Of a stretch of DNA of 64,000 nt, positions 46,468 to 56,990 are shown in pieces (the stretch's first letter is position 1; each line of letters starts with the position of its first letter). The notes under the pieces were generated by a model that saw only the letters and a program-made list of their open reading frames with translations, was not told where the DNA came from and did no database searches. This DNA is from Saccharum officinarum (taxonomy: Eukaryota > Streptophyta > Magnoliopsida > Poales > Poaceae): positions 19,324,214-19,388,213 of the forward strand of contig CM036188.1 in the NCBI GenBank assembly GCA_020631735.1. Reading direction: 5' to 3'. The position numbers and the translations under genes were made by a program.

Positions 46468-49400
46468 TGTAACAACCCTAGTGTTACTTCACACATTTGC
46501 AAGTGCAAAGCATAGCATGAGCATGTGCATTTCTCACTCATTCATGAGGATGAGCATTTTTCCATGAAACATGTTAATACAACAAGTGAAACATGCACTT
46601 TTAACTAATGAAACAATCTCATGAAACATGATGTTTCATACATGTTGTTCTATGTTCTTTGTGCCATAGCTAGATTTGTATGTTACCTTGATGCAAATGT
46701 GTGCCTCTTGTCATGACAACACTTTATTCATGCTTAGAATACTTAACCTAAACTAAGTTGTAGTGAAAGTTTATGCCACTTTAATAAAAGTGTGAACTTG
46801 TTTTAAGTTCCAGTTTATGCAAAAGTGTGAACTTGTTTTAAGTTCCAGTTTTGCCTTAACTACATGAATGGCTTAGAGGTTTAATCTGTGTGTGCCACTT
46901 TAATAAAAGTTGTAGAGCTTTGCATGAGGAACAAAAGTCGTTCCATGTCCCAACTCTAGTTTTGAGCAGAACCTGTTCAAATTTGGGCCACAAGGCAGCT
47001 GCCTGGTTAGTTTCAGCACTTAGATTTTTCTAAGTCTGAACTTGACGTGTTCAGTTTCAATGTTGCCATGTTCGGCATCCGGTATCTACCAATCCTAATC
47101 AATTCAGCTCAAGTGCCTTATAGCAAAGTTGGAGTTCACATGTAGGGCTACAACTTTATCAACTACGGCTTTCGCTAGTTGTCAACGGATTAGGAGTACT
47201 ATCACCGTGAAGATAGCTGGTCAGTCAAACTTTTGAGGTGGAATTGTGCAGGCCTATCTGATCGATCTGAAATTTCGAATCGGCTCGGCACACCGTGTGT
47301 ACATCATGCTCCGCCTTCGCCCCCACGCGTGCGTGATGTGTCTCGCTTCATCTGCCTGAGGCCGAAGCCGCTCCCCACTCCATCCTTCGCTTGGCCTCTT
47401 TCTTCCTCTTGTCCGAAGGAGAGAGCCGCCGCTTTGCCGCTACCTGCTCACTGCCCAAATCCTCCGCAGCAAGCACCCTCGCTCGATTCCTTGCAGCCAC
47501 AACAGCGCCATGAGTTCCTCCATCTCACCGACCTAGTTTCACCGCTCGTCGTCCATGAACATTGAGCTAGAGCTCGTGCATGGCCGCCGTACCCAGCGTC
47601 CATCTCTGCTCTCTATCTCTCTCATCTATGGTCGCCTAGGGTTGCTGCTGCCGCTCGCGTGGCTGTCCTACGGCCAATGCTGTGGCCGGCGAGGCCGCTG
47701 CACGCTCGTCTTGCCCGTCTCTATTTGAGCTACCTACTGGTCGATTCAGCCAAAGTCATGAATAAGAAAGTTGTAACTAATTTGTTAAGCTTTCCAAAAA
47801 GTCTTGGTTCATGCCTTTTGGAGTTATAAAACTCCAGTTATGATTTTTGCAAGTGACTGTTGTTTTGCATGGCTGTGAATGTTTGTTTTCCAGTGAGCCT
47901 AGTTGATGCTTGTGTTGTATGGTCTGTTTAGGCTAATTAGAATGCATTGCTAGCTGCAGGTGTTAGGCCCCTTAGAAGTGATGAACTTTTGTATCTTAGA
48001 TTGTTAAAAAGGGGTAAGAGTAGGTCTACTTTATTAAAGAGGAGATCAGCACCTACTCAGTCAATGGAAGTAATATAATTAGGACTTAATGAATGTTGAA
48101 TCCTCATGGCTATCATAAGCATCTCATCATGAATTTATGATATTGTTCATACCCTATGCATCCCTGGCATTTATTCATTTGCACACATACAGGATCGCCA
48201 GAAGGAGTGATGCAGCTGGAATTCGAGGCCAAGGAGGGGGAAGTGCAACCGAAAGTGCAGCCAGGGGAGCCGGAAGAAGAAGGAACCGTAGCTGAGCTCC
48301 CGGAGTGCCCCGAGCACTAGCGCAGTACTTTCCCCAAAGGCAAGCCCCAGAGCATTATAAGCCTCCTACCATATAAAAGCACTTGAGTATAATTATGTTA
48401 TATACGTATTGTTGCATTAAGTGATAGGAGTTGGATGCAACCGTTGCTGCATATATGTTCTTGTTCCTTGTCCACCCTGATACAGTTATATCCCTGTTAG
48501 GTTTAGGATCAAAAGTATTGCTTAGCCATGTTTAGACTAGTAGAAGTCGGGTGATTTCCTATCACCTACGAGCTATCGGTGGATACTTGAGCACGGTTGG
48601 CTATATTTGCTAACGTGGTACCTAACCATGTGTTGATGGAAACTTGTAGACCGGGCGGGATGTGTTGTGTTGTCCCGTCTGTGTCACTCTTAAGGACTGT
48701 TCACGTTATGGGCCGGCAGTCAAGATTGAACGCATGCCTTACATTTAGCTGGCCGGATAAGTTGCTTCCGACCATGAAGCCTTGTAGCTATTCGAGCCGG
48801 GAGTTAGTGATAATGTCGTGCAAACTAGAGGAAGGACATTGTGTGGGGGCACAGTATGACCAAGGGCAAGCAATGGCCTGATGTATTCTAGCAACCGGTT
48901 GGTCCCTGAGTATGCGGTTTAGATCAGACCCGAGCTTCTCGAATAGCATCAACAGTGACCTAAAACTCGCTTGGCCGGTGAGTGTGGTTTGCGTGAGGAA
49001 TATTACATAAGCTGCTTAGGAATCGATTCGAATCGTCATCTCTCCTGGATAGTGAGAAACTGGACTGCACGCGTCACACTATAGTAATGTTACTATGGAA
49101 CTTGATGATGGTTATGAGGATGAAAGGCAAATATGATATGGTTATTAATGATTGTTTAATCTTATACAAGTGATTGCTCTAGTACAAGTGCTAATCTAAA
49201 CATGCTTAATTGAATAGGTTAACTTGATGCTAAAGATTTAATATGCAAGTTCTATGCTTAAGCTTTTATGCAAAATGTTGTTCGTTAAGCTCCACCTATA
49301 AAAGCCTTGCATAATCCTTGAGAGTCATTATTTATGGTTTATGATGGGTAAGTCTAGCTGAGTATATTCTCGTACTCAGGGCTCATTCCCTCTTGTTGCA

Positions 49401-49791
49401 GATGGCCAAGTGTTTGTGGGCTATTACAAGAATTGCTTCTATCCCGCTGTGAATGAAGAGTAGGACCATGGGCATGGTCGCTCATTAGTTCTTATCTATG
49501 ATGCTTTTGGTTGTTAATGATCATGGACTGACACCGTACTTGAACTCAATGGGTGTGTGATGTTTCAAACTATTTGCTTCCACTATCTTATTTTCGAACC
49601 GGTATTGTAATAATTTTATGTTGAACTCCAATGTATTCGAACTATGTGCAAACTTTATGTAACATGTGATGTGTGTATGCTGAATCATGTACGATCTTGG
49701 CAAACTTTATGTAACATGTGATGTAACGGTTTGATCACTCTGGTGATTTCTTTTATGCTTGATCTTGTATAATTTGGTCGGTTTTATTACA
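46468..49791 (+). repeat. Solo LTR, Tekay-like (3324 bp), TSD TGCTC
   Basis: Starts TGTAACAACCC and ends TTTATTACA, flanked by TGCTC at 46463-46467 and 49792-49796. There is no internal region, so the element was probably reduced to one LTR by recombination between its two LTRs. The inner layout follows the other Tekay-like LTRs: GC-rich leader (47230-47700), AT-rich rest, and the word 'gctgagtatattctcgtactcagggctcattccc' split across 49356-49390. A 110-aa frame at 47233-47565 is part of the GC-rich leader and not a gene. Confidence 0.93.
48193..49463 (+). other. Remnant of spliced leader ORF in solo LTR
   Basis: Proposed exon A is 48193-48339 (acceptor ACATACAG before it, donor AAAG|GCAAGC after it) and exon B 49402-49463 (acceptor GTTGCAG). 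Exon A is acidic (SPEGVMQLEFEAKEGEV..., PGEPEEEG). Exon B reads DGQVFVGYYKNCFYPAVNEE and stops at TAG 49461-49463. Both junctions are again in phase 1 and the second intron again has GC-AG ends. One in-frame TAG (48318-48320) breaks exon A, as expected for a dead LTR. Confidence 0.4.
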
Positions 49792-49813
49792 TGCTCGAGG
49801 ACGAGCAAAGGGC

Positions 49814-49829
49814 TAAGTGTGGGGGAGTT
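49814..49829 (+). other. Polypurine tract of Athila/Tat-like element
   Basis: 'aagtgtgggggagttt' directly before the 3' LTR, the normal plus-strand primer for this group. Confidence 0.8.
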
Positions 49830-50203
49830 TGTTGGCGGTCCTTAACTCACACTTTTAACCGCCAACACTCACATAAAATACACCCAAATGAGCACCAAAC
49901 TTAGTGATAGGGTTTATAACTAACGAATTCCATGAGTTTTGGTGTTTATTTATTTGTAGGAGGGCATTTGTGGAAATACACATAAAAGGGCTAAAAATGT
50001 GCAAGAGAACAAAACACAAATACCATTCTACACAAGCCCAAAGGAGAAAGGCCCACAACCAGGCAAAACAGGGCCCAAACGAGAGGAGAATAAGGCTAAA
50101 CCCAAATCAAATCACTTCATGTTTGCTGGGCACCCACATGGACACACTCAAGAGGTCCAAAGGAGTCGACCCATCACAGATGGAGACCAAAGGCCTCAGT
50201 GGG
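49830..50203 (+). repeat. 3' LTR of Athila/Tat-like element, left part
   Basis: TGTTGGCGGTCC... up to the Tekay insertion. The last five bases GTGGG (50199-50203) are the target duplication. Confidence 0.95.
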
Positions 50204-50752
50204 TGTAACACCCTAAATTTTTGAAAAATTTCAAATAGGGAATTTGATGTAGTTAAGCATTTTTGTGTGCATGAAAATTTAGTAAAATAATATTTTTGTT
50301 TAAATAAAATCAAATATAGGGCTAAATAAGTGTTTGTGCATCCATGCCGTTGCATATTTTTATTTGTGTGATTGGTTTTCATTTCAAGAAGAAAATGATT
50401 TCAAAAATCATTTGGAAATGTATTTGAAATATTGGAAAAAAAAAGGGAGATAGGAAATTACCTTTCCTCGGTTTCGGCCCGAAGGCCCAGCATCTTCTCC
50501 CTCCCCTGCTGGCCCGTCGGCCTGCTCACCGACGGCCGCGCCGCGTATTGGGCCGAGCCCAGCTCGTCCAGGCCCGCGAGCCGAACGCTGCCGCGCCTTC
50601 CCTCTCTCCTCTCCCGTGTCACTGCCATCCGGGCCCACATGTCGGCCGCCGGGTCATCTCCTTCCTCGCGACGTGTTCGAGCCGGACTCGAACATGGAGT
50701 CCGGTGCCGCCCCGCCCCCCCCCTTTTCTTCGGCCGCACGTCCACAAGTCGC

Positions 50753-50760
50753 CATAAATA
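50753..50760 (+). promoter_or_regulatory. TATA box of Tekay-like 5' LTR
   Basis: CATAAATA at the end of a GC-rich stretch, repeated at 59570-59577 in the 3' LTR. From here to the donor at 50927 there is no ATG. Confidence 0.65.
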
Positions 50761-50784
50761 GCGCCCCACCCGCACCGCCTTCCC

Positions 50785-52741
50785 CCACGCCGCCACAAGC
50801 CGCAATCCGCCTTCGGTTAGGGTTTTCGCCGCCGCAAGCAAGCCGCCACCGCCGAGCTCGGGAACCGCCCGCCATTGGAGGTCGCGCGTCATCCACCACC
50901 CGTCCTCGCCTCCGTGTTCAGCTCCGGTGAGTTCGGCGTGAGCTCCTTTCTCTTCCCGTACTATTCCCGAGTTGAATCATGGCCTCTAGGGCCTTAACTG
51001 AGAGCGCCGGCGAGAAATCTCGCCGCCGGCCATGTCTCCACCGCGCCGGGCTGCAGTGCCAGCTGGATTCCTCTCTCTCTTCCCCGGACAGATCCTGGCC
51101 GTTTAGATCTAATCCGACGGCTTACATCGCAAGATACCCCTTCGCTCGGTGTTTTTGCTAAAGAGACCCTAGGTTTTCTAAAGTCTTAACCCGCAGTCCA
51201 AGGCGTATTTGATGGATTACGCTTTGTTGTTTAGAAAGCGTAATCTTCGTCGGTTTAATTGAAAATACGCTTTCAGGTATTTACAGATTTGCCACTAGAA
51301 TTGTTTTAGCCATAAAAACTTCGTTTTAACTCCGATTTGATCCGTTCAAATTGCGTTAGGTTCGTATTTGCGAACTCTACATGTTAGTATAGTTTTATAG
51401 TTAGTTTTGATAAATTATTTTTCGAGTTTATAATTAAGTATTTATTTATCTATAGGAAATCTTAGAAAATTCATAACTTCTACGTTTTAACTCCGATTTT
51501 GGTGATCTTTGCGTCTGTGTGATCGTATAAACGTGTAGAAGAGTTTTATAAACTTTTATTACTGTTTTGTTACTGTTGGTGTACTGTTCTAATTATATCT
51601 ATTTGTTTGCTTCGTGTATGTTTGATTGGATGCATGTATGTTGTTGATTGATGATCGAGTATAGAAGGTGAGCAGTACTTGGACGATTCGGAGTATTACT
51701 TTGAGCCAAGTCAGCAGTATCATTTGGAGAGCTTTGATCAAGGCAAGTATAACACAGGACTATCCTTGCTACCTATTCATCAAAATGATCATACATATGC
51801 ATGTGCTTACCTTGACAACCTTAGAGATTATAACTTAGTGCTTGATGTCTTGATTCCTTGTCAACCTTGGGTATGCATATGGGTAGCTATTGCTAGTGCT
51901 TAAACTAAGAACAATGATCTTGTAATTTGATTAATGGATTAAGCAATCAACTATTAAGATGATTTCATTGTTGTTAAAAGGGGGCTAGAGCTTGTGTATT
52001 ATTTTGATGCTCTGGTTTCTCTCCTTAAGGACTTATCTGTAAGTGATAACCGGGATATACAGTACAGCTGTGAGGGCTATATGGCTCTGGCTTTAGTTGT
52101 TCAAGAGACCTTTTCTAGCTTGTTAGTGGTTACCTTAAATGGCGTAAGAATGGCTTGACACTTTGGGTGTAGTGCGAGCCCCTGGCCTAGTGTGTATAGG
52201 CTGCGGTTGTTGTGCCACAGGGAAGGGGGGTTCTACATCTGCCTGCCGAGTGAATCTAATGGCCCTAACTTGTTAGACGAACTCTTGAGTGGCTTTATAT
52301 GGTTTTTGGGTGTTTGGGCTTGATCTCCCCACTCATTTGGAAATCATGACTTACAGTGAAAGTGTACACCTCTGCGCAGAGTTAAAAACTGGTATACTAG
52401 CCGTGCTCACGGATACGAGCGGCCTTGGGGATTCTTATGGAATAGTTGATCATAACTGTTATATCATGCTTAATTATTGTTGATTATTATTATGCTCATG
52501 TTAATGCTATTCATTATCCTTATTACAATTGATCATTGGTTCTTTAATGGGAAGTGGTTTATCTTGATGCTACTCAATTGCTAATATATGATTAAAAAGC
52601 TAAACGCAGTTAAACAGTGTCTAGCCTTTTTGAGCCTCATGAACCCTGTGTTATATTTGTGGAGTTCGACATGAACTCACTCTTGCTATTTCCACCATAA
52701 CAGATGAAGATAATGAGGAAGATTATCGGAATGAGTACTAG
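50785..52741 (+). other. Candidate spliced, AUG-less leader ORF in LTR (+ copy)
   Basis: Proposed exon 1 ends at 50926 (TCCG|GTGAGT), exon A is 51665-51742 (acceptor GTATAG; donor CAAG|GCAAGT) and exon B 52704-52741 (acceptor ATAACAG; stop TAG 52739-52741). Intron 1 is GT-AG and intron 2 GC-AG, both in phase 1. Exon A reads EGEQYLDDSEYYFEP and ends ESFDQ. Exon B reads DEDNEEDYRNEY. The 3' LTR has the same exons (to 59742, 60480-60557, 61518-61555), and there exon 1 is open in this frame from before the TATA box. In the 5' LTR exon 1 has one extra G (50863 region) that changes the upstream frame. No ATG occurs before exon B. Product unknown; predicted small and acidic at its C-terminal end. 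Confidence 0.45.
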
Positions 52742-52971
52742 TCTTGATGTCAACCAGTCAACCGTGTCCCTGTGTGGAGTTTCCGCTGAAGAATTATTAT
52801 TAGTTATTATTATCTATTGTTCAAGACTATGTCTTAAATACTTATTCGTTATGTAATAAGCACTGTGATGATACTTTGTAATTTGTCAACTTATGTGTGC
52901 GACTGTTTCCTGGGGTGCACATGAGTCTTTTATACATCCTATTTTTGTCCTTAAAAATGGGTGTGACAGAT

Positions 52972-52984
52972 TGGTATCAGAGCC
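52972..52984 (+). other. Primer binding site (initiator tRNA-Met)
   Basis: TGGTATCAGAGCC three bases after the LTR, the complement of the 3' end of plant initiator methionine tRNA. It primes minus-strand DNA synthesis. Confidence 0.93.
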
Positions 52985-53156
52985 GTGTTGACTGTAGGAC
53001 GCAAGCCTAGTTAGAATGGTCGTTGATAGCATCCATACCTCACTTAATTCATGCTTCGTCTTTCACCTTGTTAATTACTAAAGTTTTATGCTCCCTCTAC
53101 TTTATTCTATTGCGAAAATACATTGATTCTATCTAATCTATGTCTAAATTTTATAG

Positions 53157-53861
53157 ATGCCTCCTCATCCCCGTTTGTCAGCTGCACAGTACGTTGCCCG
53201 TTTCAAACCTCAGGAGCTGTATGAAGATGGTGATCAAGAGCTATCTGATGCTGAATCAAGAATTGGTGATATACCAATGGAGGATGTAGTTATGGGGTGG
53301 ACTACGAAATTTCATATCATGGTTCCTAAAGCTGATGCCTTCTTTCATGACATGTTGACAAGAACCTTGGATAACTACTACTACGACTGGGAGGCTATTT
53401 TAGAGTATCGCAGTGCAGAGTATAGTCATCCATGGATGGATTCCTATTGGAAGACGGAATTATGGGTCAAGAAAAGGGATCTTACCACTAAGGAGCCTAA
53501 GGTGGAGTCAAAGTTCATTACCAGAGTGAGCCGGGCAACTGTGGAGATAAGCATGGAGGATGTCGCTTTCAATGCATTTGTTTACTACCATGGTCTACGC
53601 TCGGACAGGACGCTAAAGGGTGCACTTCGGCATTTTCCTTGTTTCTTACATGACAAGGGAATTTGGACCGTGCCGCCTGCAGATGATTCCTCCTTGACTT
53701 TACAAGCTACGGTGGGATTAGCTCGTGAATTGGCTCTCCATGAGGTGGACTTGAAGGATGAGTTGCTGAAGGAAAAAGAACTTAAGGAGCAAGCTTATAA
53801 GGAGATTGACCAATTAAGGGCGGAGTTAGGTCGTCCCAAGATTTATGAGAAGCTTAATTAG
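53157..53861 (+). CDS. Extra 234-aa ORF upstream of gag, unknown function
   Basis: An uninterrupted frame from MPPHPRLSAAQYVARF to a TAG stop, same strand as gag, about 190 bp after the LTR and 690 bp before gag. It has an acidic N-terminal part (LYEDGDQELSDAESR), a compact Trp/Tyr-rich middle (WTTKFHIMV, DNYYYDWEAILEYRS, WMDSYWKTELWVKKRDL, then FNAFVYYHGLRS) and a C-terminal region of about 45 residues rich in Leu/Glu/Lys with heptad-like spacing, probably a coiled coil. It has no signal peptide or membrane segment. I do not recognise a family. The usual Tekay plan has no such gene. The sequence 'TTTTATAG' directly before the ATG looks like a splice acceptor. The matching region of the minus element is lost in the gap. 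Confidence 0.7.
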   Translation: MPPHPRLSAAQYVARFKPQELYEDGDQELSDAESRIGDIPMEDVVMGWTTKFHIMVPKADAFFHDMLTRTLDNYYYDWEAILEYRSAEYSHPWMDSYWKTELWVKKRDLTTKEPKVESKFITRVSRATVEISMEDVAFNAFVYYHGLRSDRTLKGALRHFPCFLHDKGIWTVPPADDSSLTLQATVGLARELALHEVDLKDELLKEKELKEQAYKEIDQLRAELGRPKIYEKLN

Positions 53862-54564
53862 GCAATAGGAAAAATCCCTATGTAATAGGAACGATAGTAG
53901 TTGTGAGTTAATTTTAAGTTTGGTTTGTTTTAAGAGTCAGTTTGTGGTGTGAACAATTGTGTGATTGATGGATTGTTATTATGATAATGTGTGATTTGGA
54001 TCTTTGTAATGTGTGCTGGAGTTTTGTAGACATGCCTACAAATTCCATGGTTAAGAATATTAAGTTTGATCAAGATATATTAGTTGAATATGAGGTTAAA
54101 TTAGTTCTGTCCTTTGCTGATTATTGGATCAGTCTGGGATGTTTTAGAAATAACTTAAAATCCGTTCATGGGAAATTTAAGAAATTTTACTGGGAATAAT
54201 TAGACTTCTATATCTTTCCAATCCCACAAGAATCACCTTAATATCTATTATGAGTTAAGAGATATACCTATTTCAAGTTGGAGTTACTGCACAGTCTGGA
54301 AGTCTGGAACAGTTTCTGTTAAGTTCAGTTTTTGACCAATTTATTGACAGAATCAGAAAAAGTGTTGTGAATACGAGTTGTAGATAATTTTATAAGCTTT
54401 CCAACCATGTAAAGATCATCTGATTTGGACATCTGTAGCTCGAGATATGACAGTTTTATTGAGTTGCTGAAATTGGAGTTCGCCCAGAAAATCAGATTTT
54501 GTTTATCTATTGTATACATCATCTCGGATTGTACTGAATTCCATCTTCTGTGTTTTGGAAACAG
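53862..54564 (+). other. Spacer between extra ORF and gag
   Basis: AT-rich and without coding signal; the 60-75-aa frames look random. It ends in 'TTTTGGAAACAG' directly before the gag ATG, another acceptor-like sequence. A 'gtagctcgagatatgac' block is conserved in the minus element. Confidence 0.6.
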
Positions 54565-55499
54565 ATGTCAGGCAGAGGTCGTGGCAGAGGTCGTGGGGGT
54601 GCTAATCCACCCGTTACTATGGAGGAACTCATGCAAACCCAGAATCAGCTGATGCAGATGTTTATGCAGCATATGCAGAACAATCCCCCTGTTGGAGGAC
54701 CACCACCTGTTCAAGTAAGGGATAAGCGTGGAGAATTTTTAAAGGGACGCCCTCCAGTGTTTTCTCATGCTGCTGATCCTTTAGAAGCAGATGATTGGGT
54801 AAGGGCAGTGGAGAAACAACTGAATATAGCTCAATGCAATGATATGGAAAAGGTGTTGTATGCATCTGGTCAGTTACAAGGGACAGCTCAGACTTGGTGG
54901 GAGTCGTACCAGGCTGCACGCCCTGACAATGCTCCTCCTATCACTTGGAATGAGTTTGTTAGAGATTTTCGAGCTCGTCATATTCCTGAAGGTATAATTG
55001 AGCTGAAGCAGGAAGAATTCAGAAACCTGAGGATGGGACAGATGAGTGTGAGTGAATATCATGACAGGTTTACCCAGTTGGCTCGCTATGCTCCCAATGA
55101 AGTTAGGGAAGATGCAGACAAGCAGCGTCTTTTCTTGAAGGGAATATATTATGATCTTCGCTTGCAACTGAAGGGGAATAACTATGCTAGTTTTCAAGAG
55201 CTGGTGAACAAAGCGATTGTGCTGGATAATGAGCGTAGGGAGATGGACAGAAAGAGGAAGATGAAGGTGCAAGGCTCAGGAAGCAACAACCGTCAACGCA
55301 CAAATTCTCAGCATGGCTTTCATCAGAAGTTTCAGGGACCGGTTAGCCAGTGGAATCGCAATTCAAATCAGAGGTGGTCCCAAAATTGGCAAAACAATCA
55401 GTCGCAACAGCGTTCATCATATCCACAGCGTCAACAGTATCAGTAGACTGGGCAACAGACTCCTCGCAATGGAAATCCCAATGCTACCCCATAAAGAAT
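54565..55499 (+). pseudogene. Tekay-like gag, broken near its C-terminus
   Basis: Start at MSGRGRGRGRGG. The gag core is present (ADPLEADDWVRAVEKQL, QTWWESYQAARP, IELKQEEFRNL, YHDRFTQLARYAP, DKQRLFLKGIYYDL). A Gln/Asn/Ser-rich linker follows with TAG at 55444-55446, where CAG is likely, then TAA at about 55492-55494. The zinc knuckle [14 protein letters not shown] (55524-55565) lies in another frame, so there is also a frameshift near 55490. Compared with the intact 362-aa gag of the minus element, only the last part is affected. Confidence 0.88.
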
Positions 55500-56990
55500 A
55501 GTACTCCCAGCACTCCTATTAGATGCTTTGTCTGTGGTAAAGAGGGTCATTTGTCTTATAATTGTCCTGAGAAGCAGAACCAACAGACTCCTCAGAGCCA
55601 GAAGAGCAACCAGAGGCAATCCGGTGCTGGAAGGGTGAATCACGTGTCTTCTGATACAGCTCATAATGCACCAGAAGTTATGATTGGTACGTTCAATGTA
55701 CATTCCACTCCCGCAACTGTTCTTTTTGACTCTGGAGCATCTCATACATTCATATCCAATATTTTTGTTAAAATGCATAGTATACCCATGCTAGCTATGA
55801 AAGAACCTCTCTTAGTAAATTCACCTGGAGGTACCATGCAAACCAGTAATCGTTGTCTTCCGATTAGTATGGTATTAAGGGGGGTAGAGTTTAAGATAAC
55901 TCCTATAGTGTTGAGAACATCTGGGATTGATGTGATATTGGGTATGGACTGGATGATGCAAAATCAGGCAGAGATTCAGTGTCAGCAGAAAGTGGTAGTT
56001 GTGACTGCGCCTAATGGAGATAAAATCAATGTGGATGTAGCAATGCAGAAGCAACCAACCGCGGTGGTGAATCAGATTGAAGATACTATTAAGGAGAATT
56101 CAGTGATTGAGGAATTTCCGGATGTCTTCCCTGATGAATTGCCAGGTATGCCACCTGACCGAGACATTGAATTTCTTATTGAATTATTACCTGGAACTGC
56201 ACCTATAGCCAAACGACCATATAGGATGGGAGTAGATGAATTAGAAGAACTTAAGAAACAAATTAAAGAATTACAAGATAAAGGTTTTATTCGACCTAGT
56301 TCATCACCTTGGGGAGCACCAGTTATTTTTGTTGATAAGAAAGATGGTGGTCAGAGGATGTGTGTTGATTATCGGTCACTAAATGAAGTAACTATCAAGA
56401 ATAAGTATCCTTTGCCCCGGATTGATGACTTGTTTGATCAGTTGAGAGGTGCTTGTGTGTTCTCTAAGATTGATTTACGTTCTGGATATCATCAGTTGAA
56501 GATTCGTGCCTCTGATATTCCAAAGACAGCTTTTACTACAAGGTATGGATTGTATGAGTATACTGTTATGTCGTTTGGATTGACCAATGCACCTGCATAC
56601 TTTATGTACATGATGAATAAGGTGTTCATGGAATACTTGGATAAGTTTGTGGTAGTGTTTATTGATGATATACTGGTATTTTCCAAGACAGAGGTAGAGC
56701 ATGCTGAACATTTGAGGTTGGTATTGCAGAAGCTTAGAGAGCATAAACTGTATGCGAAGCGAAGTAAATGTGAGTTTTGGTTGAAGGAAGTTTCTTTTCT
56801 TGGTCATATTGTTTCTAATGGAGGTATATCAGTGGATCCAGGCAAGGTAAAGGATGTATTGAATTGGAAACCACCTACTGATGTTAGTGAGATTCGTAGT
56901 TTCTTGGGATTAGCTGGATATTACAGACGATTCATCGAAGGGTTTTCTAAACTTGCTAAACCTATGACATCTCTGTTAGAAAGAATGCTA
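55500..56990 (+). pseudogene. Tekay-like zinc knuckle, protease and reverse transcriptase
   Basis: One frame covers the zinc knuckle, protease ([10 protein letters not shown] at about 55722-55751; [12 protein letters not shown]) and RT ([32 protein letters not shown], catalytic FIDDILVF near 56658, [13 protein letters not shown]). It leaves frame after SLLE at about 56980, where an A-run has one A fewer than the reading needs ([11 protein letters not shown] is expected from the sister element). The frame is otherwise open, so a single-base loss, or an assembly error, separates RT from RNase H. Confidence 0.93.

Larger units (their letters stand above)
50204..52968 (+). repeat. 5' LTR of Tekay-like element (2765 bp)
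   Basis: TGTAACACCC ... GGGTGTGACA. A GC-rich promoter/leader (50460-51160) is followed by an AT-rich part. The 74-aa and 64-aa frames (51679-51903, 52289-52483) recur identically in the 3' LTR, as any LTR sequence would. The first overlaps proposed exon A in the same frame. Confidence 0.97.

Noticed and set aside
46468..49791. Possible complete nested retroelement
   Set aside because: The terminal words and TSD bracket only LTR-type sequence; no PBS, gag, pol or second LTR lies inside, so it is a solo LTR.
50408..50930. 109-144-aa frames in the + LTR, repeated at 59220-59813
   Set aside because: Same GC-rich LTR promoter region; frames differ between the two LTR copies because of single-base length changes.
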